Source of the DNA: Epicoccum nigrum
Taxonomy: Eukaryota; Ascomycota; Dothideomycetes; Pleosporales; Didymellaceae
Direction of reading: 5' to 3'
Assembly: GCA_002116315.1 (NCBI GenBank)
Contig: KZ107838.1
Span: 2,560,343-2,624,342 of the forward strand
DNA length: 64,000 nucleotides
A model generated the notes under the pieces. It had not been told where the DNA came from. It saw only the letters and a program-made list of their open reading frames with translations, and did not search any database. The stretch's first letter is position 1. Each line of letters begins with the position of its first letter. Position numbers and translations under genes: made by a program. Of the stretch, positions 57,690 through 64,000 are shown in pieces.

Positions 57690-58609
57690 CTACTTGGTCC
57701 ACTTGAGGCCAAGCTTATGCATCTCAACAGCCAGCTGCAGGATGTAGTCAATGCTCTCGCACTGCGTCTTCGCCTTGTGCACATTATCGCCCCAGACATA
57801 ACTTCACAAAAGAATTAGCACATCTCCTCAATCCTCTCCTCTTCGGGGTCACAACTCACATCCCATGCCTCCTAACCAGAATAGCATACGAGTCCGGGTA
57901 CGTCTCCATAGCCTCTTCCAGACTCTCCCTCAGATCCTCCTCGTGCGCCGTGTTCTCGATGATGGGTATCCTTAGACGATCGTAGTAGCCCAGGTTGCCC
58001 TGCTTGCCGCGGCCCTTGGGGATGCCCTTGATCTGCTCGATCTGCTCGATCTCGAAGCACGCGTCTTTACCGAAGTCGCGCTCAACGAGCAGCGTGACCA
58101 GCACCGCCCATTGCGAGTGCGTGTGGATGCAGCAGCCGGCGCCGCGCTCGAAGGCGGCCATGAAGAGGGGGGTGCAGGCTGAGGGCTTGAGGACCTGGTC
58201 GAGAATGGCTATGTCAGTTGCCTTTCTCCTGAATGCCTGATAGTCGGTTTATGCGGTGAGGAGGGAGGGCTGTACCTGTGGTCGGCGGAGGTACTCCTTG
58301 CTGTTGAAATCCATCACGAACATATCCGTGGGCTGCATGAGCTCTTTCTGCACGCCACTGGGCGCGATGTAGATCTTGTCTTCATGGCGGATACTCGTTC
58401 CTCCTCCAGTACCTGTGACCTTGCGATTGGCTCTACGTTAGCACTCAACGTTCCAGCCATGCTGCCATCGAGCCCCGTCCCCAGATGCGATTTTAGCGTA
58501 CCCAGCCTAAGGTGTAGAAGTGCGCGCAAAGCGTGCAGATGTGGTTTGCTGGGTGGTGCGGGTCATCAGAGCGGATGAGCGCTTCCGCGGCATGGTCTTG
58601 GGTAGACAT
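57690..58609 (-). CDS. mde1: Methylthioribulose-1-phosphate dehydratase (Mde1/MtnB)
   Basis: Third step of the methionine salvage pathway: dehydrates 5-methylthioribulose 1-phosphate. Class II aldolase/adducin fold, zinc-dependent. Four exons: 58609-58502, 58419-58276, 58194-57860 and 57801-57690, with introns of 82, 81 and 58 nt, give 232 residues. Family motifs: HICTLCAHFYTLGWVTGTGG, SIRHEDKIYIAPSGVQKELM, KPSACTPLFMAAF, GAGCCIHTHSQWA (two zinc His), NLGYYDRLRIPIIENTAHEE and RRHGIYVWG (third zinc His). A shorter second intron (39 nt, ending at 58237) would also keep frame and add 14 residues, but the 81-nt form gives the expected KPSACTPLF junction and a CTGAC branch site. Confidence 0.93.
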
Positions 58610-59002
58610 CTTGTTGATACCGAGTGCGGTGATTGCTGGGAGAGGTTCGAAACTTTTTGAGGCAATGACGCGGTGCTGTAGCTTTGAGACCCCACGTGGG
58701 TCCACCGCGGGGTCGCGTCTAGTCAGGCACTGTTCGTTTTCACATGCGAACTCTCGTCATCCAGCAACAATATGAACGCGAGATCTGTCAGATTCAAACT
58801 TGCGTATCAAGGGAGATGTCGGGCGTTGTGAATAGATGCACGGTGGGAAGGGACTTGATGTAGCAACCAAACATGAGAGGTTACGACGAAAACATTCTCC
58901 TTGATTGGACCCTAAAGCTCGCAAGAGGGTCTGGGTATCACAAAGCCCATCCGTTCCATTACCGCCCGCCTACCATTATAGCTCCGATTGAAGCGTGGGG
59001 TA
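58610..59002. other. Intergenic: mde1 promoter
   Basis: 393 bp between two minus-strand genes. No clear motif was recognised. Confidence 0.4.
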
Positions 59003-59572
59003 TCATCGTGTGTCTCCCGCGCCGCCGGCAATCACATCGCCATGAGGAGCGGTAGTCTCCTGCGCCAACGGAGACGACTCGTGTTTCTTGTCCTTGTCAA
59101 GGTGAAGCGCGTGCTTGATCTTGTCTCCAAGACCCTGGCCTTGAGCCTTGCTGTGTCCGCCATGCTTCTCCTTGTAAACGTTACCTGCACCACCACGCTA
59201 GATCACCATCAGTCGAGGTCCGGCTCAGAGTAGTGCCCTCCACTTACGCCCGTGTGAAATTCGTCTTGAGCCTCGCGCGTGGCGAGTTCAGGCACAGCAT
59301 CGGTGGATTGACGAGGACTTGGAGTACCGATGTCCTGCGGTCCAAGGCGAGGCGATTTGCCCATGTTGCCAGCACCTCCACGACCAGTAGAGAATTCGTT
59401 GGCGGTGGATTCGCCAGCAGTGCCTTCGCGCGTGATAGCTCCGTCTGCGTAGACAGTGTCATCCCGGCCGATGTTACCGGCGCCTAACATGGGTCAGATC
59501 ATGAAGCGGCGACTGAGAGGCCGTTGCGACCATACCTCCTCGACCAGTGGAGTGGATCGGTGTAGTAGACAT
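59003..59572 (-). CDS. DUF3602 protein with three GRGGAGN repeats
   Basis: Three exons: 59572-59536, 59483-59248 and 59197-59003, with introns of 52 and 50 nt, give 155 residues. The motif TGRGGAGN occurs at 9-16, 45-52 and 90-97. Between repeats the sequence is polar and disordered, and the C-terminus is Lys/His-rich (KIKHALHLDKDKKHE). This is the fungal DUF3602 family, of unknown role; members are often linked to conidia or stress. Both introns interrupt a repeat: intron 1 after GRG and the first base of the next Gly codon, intron 2 just before the Arg of the third. The first and last exons are therefore short pieces cut at the repeat unit. Confidence 0.85.
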
Positions 59573-60589
59573 GTTGTATATCTAGTCGCGGCAAAAGGAA
59601 GCGTACTGCGGTCAAAGACAATGTAATGAATATTTAGAGTCCTGCGAACTGGGACCGGGTGCGACTACCGCACCTTATAATCGCTCTTTTGTTGCGCCAT
59701 ATCAGCGAAACTAATGACGCAACCGCGGCGTGCGCAGGGAAATTCGCATGTTGAAGAACGGGATGCCGCCATTGTTGTTAGCCTACACAAATGAGCCAAA
59801 TGAGCACTCAGGCCAAGATAAATGTGAGGGAGGTGGGACAACCTTCAGGCGATCGTCCGATTACATCGCGGTAGTTGTGTGATAGTGTGAGGTGATACTT
59901 TGGTTGTACGATAAGCATGGTTCGGGTGATAGGCTACGTAAATGACTAAGCCGCTGGTTACTCGAGCATATCCCACTCTGATGCCAGGGAACAGCGACCT
60001 CATTTGAGTGCATGGCATGCGTTGTAACCTTGGAATTGTTGACAATCTGACACTCTACGGTACTTCTGCGGTGTAATGTTGCTTGCTCACCACGATACGA
60101 ATCACCAGCACCGAGCGTCCATGCAACATTCGATGGGACCCAATGTTCTATGAGAAAAGGGCCAGCAAAGTGTATGTGTCTAGCAGTGTCGAAGAACACC
60201 AGCTTTGAGTGATATACTAAGTAGATGGGCTTCTTTGGACTAGCCTTGTTCGGAGCTAGCGAGGCGCGGTACATCAGGCAACTTCTGCACACACTTTGTG
60301 TACGTCTGTGACTCAGGCTGCAAACGTAGGTATACCTAGGTAGCGAACGCGTGCTCTCAGCTGACTTCGTGCCATCTACGCGTAGACCACACGCCTTGGG
60401 ATGTTACAAAGTCAGACAACTGGTTTTCGACCCACCTGCTAAATTTCTCAAAGGGGCTCACCTTGCGAATACACAAAACAAACTTTGAGTTACAAGGCCA
60501 AATTTTAGGCAGCAACGTAACACAAATGTATTGAGCTTTCTTCTTTTTCATACTCGCTTCGACCTAAGCATTGTCTCTTATGCTCAACT
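59573..60589. other. Intergenic, about 1 kb
   Basis: Divergent region between the DUF3602 and GFA genes. A minus-strand open frame of 143 codons (59861-60292) has no recognisable features. Nothing else seen. Confidence 0.4.
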
Positions 60590-61088
60590 ATGTTGCTCGA
60601 GAGCGAAAACCCTACCCAGACCTACAAGGCATCATGCCATTGCGGCGCCTTCGCCTACAGCGTCAAGACCACGTCTCTTGACCTCGAAAGCACAGAAGTT
60701 GTACGCTGTAACTGCAGCATCTGCGTGCGGAATGGCTACCTTTTCATCTACGTACCAAATGATGATATCACGTTTACTTCTGGTCAGATCGAGGATTTCA
60801 AGGTACGACATCCCTCCGTGCTCCGATATAAAGGATGGTATGTTAATCAAGCGACAGAGCTACACCTTCGCAACGCACTCGGTTGCTCATTACTTCTGCC
60901 CCAAGTGCGGCAGCTCGTGTATGGCACGGAGTATCCGTCCGGGTTTCTTCGACGGCAAGAGTATCGTCAATGTGAGACTGTTCGAGGATGTGGAGTTGGA
61001 GAAGTTGAACTACAAGGAGATGGATGGGCGAAGCTATACCAAGGAGACTGCTGAGGCAAGAGTGGCTGAGATCGAAAAGGGAAAATAG
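60590..61088 (+). CDS. GFA/CENP-V-type zinc-binding protein
   Basis: Exons 60590-60802 and 60858-61088 (55-nt intron, GTACGA..CAG) give 147 residues. It has the GFA fold cysteines: C16-x-C18 (SCHCGAFAYSV), C40-x-C42-x2-C45 (RCNCSICVRNG) and C85-x2-C88-x3-C92 (CPKCGSSC). The family is named for glutathione-dependent formaldehyde-activating enzyme, but most members have no proven reaction. Full-length and without a signal peptide. The substrate is unknown. Confidence 0.88.
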
Positions 61089-61420
61089 CCGGTTTGAGAA
61101 CCTAGTCATGCTTGTTACGCAGAGATGTATGTGCTATCATTTCTTATTGGCTCTTCACGCAGCGACCACCAGCGGCGAGGCCGAAGAGTTCCTTTAAGGC
61201 TGTAGAGAAGTTCTGTAAAATATTGTTCGCCTGCGTGATGAGTGCAAAACCTGCAGCATTGCCTTTCCAAGTCCTAATTTGCTGCTTGACAAATACAAGA
61301 CATCCATTAGCCACTCTTCTACTGCGAAAACCTTATCAATAAAACTCGAGAGGATTTCTGTTGATATGGTATTATTGATAATAAGGGTTCAATGGATGGA
61401 GACAAAGAGAAACTGAGTCA
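61089..61420. other. Convergent 3' flanks
   Basis: 332 bp between the GFA gene and the transporter gene; nothing recognised. Confidence 0.4.
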
Positions 61421-63494
61421 TCAACGGGCTACTGAAGTTGTCTTCTTGTCATCATCAATACCCTTTCCCTCATTCTCATGTGACGACGCATATGCCATAG
61501 GAGCCTCGCCACCCTCGACCCGGACTACATCCGAAACATGAGCACCAGCAATATCTTCTTTCGTTTCCATCGCATACGTAGGCTCAGTGCCTTCTCCGCG
61601 GCGCTCGTACGGGATGAAGGCATCATAATACCTTGGGATAGTAAAACCAAGAATGATGACCACCATTGTAAGGTTCGCCAGAATGAAGCCTGTGATGTAC
61701 ATAGGATCGTAACGCAGAGTGTGGAACTCGGGATAGGCGAAGCTGAAGATGATGGCGAGTACGGGCCCGGAGATGTAGCGGAGGAGAAATGGGAGGAAGG
61801 CTGGTATTTTCCAGTTCTTGCCTTGCCCGACAATTACGTTGAGATCACGGCGGATTTGGTTGCCCTGTGAGGATTAGTCGAAGGACTGACAGTATTGGAT
61901 AATAACTTACGGAGTAAAAGGCAAGAAACCAAAATCTACGGAGAAAGTGGTTGGCGTTCCAGTAAGACGGTGCTCGAGTTTGGGGTGTTCGTGCAATAAT
62001 AGTAGCAATCAAAGTGAATGCCACATAGAAGCCGATGCCTGCACCTGCACCTATCCCTGGACTGCGCATACCATGTGCCAAAAGAATGCCAAAAAACTGA
62101 CCACCAAAGAACCCAAAGTTGTATAGGCTGAAGGCTACAATGCCAGTTTGATCAACAATATCGCGCCAGCGGTACACCGTGGTGGCACTCGTGACCTCTG
62201 TCCAAACCACAAAGATAAGAGCGATGTTGTTGATCCATCTGTCTACGCCGTCAAGGAGGTAGTAGCCGAATTCCGTGCAATAGGGTAAGCATAAGAGGAA
62301 CGAAAAGACAGTGAGTACTGTAACAACAACTGGCCTAGAAGCCTTCACCATGCCAGAGTCGCAGATCAAGGTAACAACAACGTCCAGCATGACGAATGCT
62401 GAGGAGAAACCCAGAACGATCAGTGTGAAAAAAAGAAGGACTGCCCAGAAATTGGCACCTGGCATCTGCAGCACAGCTTCTGGCAAGGTCAAGAAGCCGA
62501 CTACAAATGCGCCGAGCCTGACTCCATCCCGGGGCCACCTCTCGAGGTATCCAACGACGCCAAAGATAGCGAAGGCAGCGAAGTTCTCGAATAGAACATT
62601 ACTGCCGCAGATGAGAATGGCGTCCATTACAGCGTTTGCGTGCCTCTGGTTGTAACTCGCATAGCTGGTGAAATAGCCAAACCCAATGCCAGTGGAGAAG
62701 AAAACTTGTCCAACCGCAGTTTGCCAGACCGTACCAGATGCCAGCTGATCGCCCCGAAAGTTGGTCCAGAGGAGTTTAACGCCTTCGCTCGCATTCGGAA
62801 GGGACAGCGACCGTCCAACGAAGATGATAGTGGTTACAATGGGTAAACCCATAGTGAAGTAAACGACACGGCCAGTCATGCCGACTCCACGGAAAATGGA
62901 TACCCAGATCAGAAACCAGACGAAGATACTCCAGCCAACGGTTTCACCGATGAGGGAAACATTGGGATAGCTAGTGTAAGAAGCCACATTGTTACCACCA
63001 TCAGTCAGACCTCCCTCCACGATATCCCCAACACGAAGCACGTCGTTCCAGTAAAAGTCCTCGATTCGGTTCTCCCATGGTAGAGGGCTTGTGAAACTGT
63101 GCCTGAAATAACTCATAATCCATGCGAGGTTCACAGTGAAGTATTGGACCACGATGAAGGATACGATGACTGGGCCCATTCCAACGCCTTTCAGTCGTCT
63201 GTTGATGTTGTTGAAAGCTATAACGGTGCCGCCTCGGTAAGCCTGGCCGATGGAGACCTCCAGAATGAGGGCGGGAATGGCAATGAGAAACACGGCCAGC
63301 AAGTATGGAATGAACCATTGCAGCCCATAGTTGTTGTAGACAACAGAAGGATATCGAAGAAGGTTTCCTTGTCCAGCGCAACCGCCCATGGCAGCTAGAA
63401 GAAAAGCCGCGCGTGATGGCCATTGATCACGTCCATCATCCGATTTTGGAGGAGGTGGTGCCAGGTAGCTACCGCCCTTACGAAGGAAGTTCAT
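61421..63494 (-). CDS. SLC6/NSS-type (sodium:neurotransmitter symporter family) transporter
   Basis: Exons 63494-61911 and 61864-61421 (46-nt intron, GTAAGT..CTAAT..CAG) give 675 residues. TM1 has the family signature with an unwound middle (AMGGCAGQGNLLRYPSVVYN); TM2 onwards includes WFIPYLLAVFLIAIPALILE, the charged GQAYRGGTV, and GMGPVIVSFIVVQYFTVNLA. TM6 region: QVFFSTGIGFGYFTSYASYN. About 12 hydrophobic segments are visible, then an acidic C-terminus. The usual TM1 Trp-Arg (WRFP) is here Leu-Arg (LRYP), as in the fungal branch. Substrate is likely an amino acid or amine; sodium dependence is not shown. Confidence 0.88.
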
Positions 63495-64000
63495 TCTGGG
63501 TGTGGTACACCGTAGAGGGCGATCAAATAGATGATCAGACTGCAGAAGCAGAGGTCAGTATCTTGTATGAACTTGTTTGTTGGGTCGGACCGCCAAGGAC
63601 AGTAGTGGATGCAGGGATCCTAAGTGTGTTCATCATACGACCGCATGGTTCTGCCGTTCACACCAATGGACGCGAGTTGAAGGATGCTCGTGGTTAGACT
63701 GCCATAGAGTCAACGCACTGCAACCCCGATGTTCTATCTCGGTAGGACCGATGCCCCACATAGCCGCCTGCGAACGTTCCCAACACGACCGCATGAGTAG
63801 ATACTTTGTAGGCGGATAGACCTGGTGTATATCTGACTGCTGTGAGAATATGAACACGAAGAGTATAATGATACTCCTTGAGAGTATGATAGAACCCTAG
63901 TCCTTCGCAGAACACACAGTCTGGAAGTATCGAATATGCCGAGTCTCCACGGTTGTACGCAAAAGGTTCGAAGGCGGCATGCAATTTGATGCCAAGTTTC
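63495..64000. other. Transporter promoter and window end
   Basis: 506 bp upstream of the SLC6-type gene up to the window edge. The minus-strand open frame 63694-63984 has no recognisable domain. Confidence 0.4.

Noticed and set aside
58237..58275. 39-nt version of mde1 intron 2
   Set aside because: Below the usual minimum size for fungal introns and without a branch site. The 81-nt form keeps frame and gives the family's KPSACTPLF junction.
1..64000. CRISPR arrays, tRNA/rRNA genes, intact transposons
   Set aside because: No regularly spaced repeats, no convincing tRNA boxes, no transposase or reverse-transcriptase domain and no terminal repeats were found by reading.

Overview
The window is nuclear DNA of a filamentous ascomycete (Pezizomycotina, most likely Dothideomycetes; I cannot name the species). 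The evidence is compact genes interrupted by roughly 46-100 nt introns with GT..AG ends and CTRAC-type branch sites, a HET-domain allorecognition gene, a DUF3468-type fungal transcription factor, DUF3602 and DUF2985 proteins, and a Nif1-type Sel1 protein. About 27 protein genes are supported, most rebuilt here by joining exons across frames. No tRNA, rRNA, CRISPR array or intact transposon was seen.

Layout. 0-4.8 kb is accessory-like: an intronless aldoxime dehydratase, a RING-finger gene broken by an in-frame TAG, and 1.5 kb of gene-free DNA. 4.8-10.7 kb is core: the spindle-checkpoint kinase Mps1, a Ptc7-type PP2C and U4/U6 snRNP protein Prp4. 10.7-15.4 kb is a 4.7 kb gene desert in front of a bZIP factor carrying a hydrophobic segment after its zipper. 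19.6-22.2 kb holds a Nif1-like Sel1-repeat gene with a 394-nt and a 1,056-nt intron and a 31-nt last exon. 23-31 kb is dominated by gene expression: a five-finger CCCH protein (ZC3H3/Red5 type), TAF7 and TAF3 head to head, a small disordered protein and a DUF7896-type zinc-finger-like protein. 32-40.5 kb carries an unknown protein, a GPALPP/DUF3752 protein and the CORVET subunit Vps8. 41-50 kb is accessory again: HET protein, ZIP zinc transporter, fungal transcription factor and an SDR lacking the usual YxxxK. 50-64 kb mixes a DUF2985 membrane protein, an exopolyphosphatase with a predicted signal peptide, Borealin, Rpn10, Mde1 of methionine salvage, a three-repeat GRGGAGN protein, a GFA-domain protein and an SLC6/NSS-type transporter.

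The genes do not form one pathway. Functional pairings do stand out: two TFIID subunits share one promoter, and two mitotic regulators (Mps1 and Borealin) lie in the window but far apart. The most unusual structural signals are the 1 kb intron with its micro-exon, the possible membrane-tethered bZIP, and 6-bp tandem arrays in several promoters that show no obvious TATA box.
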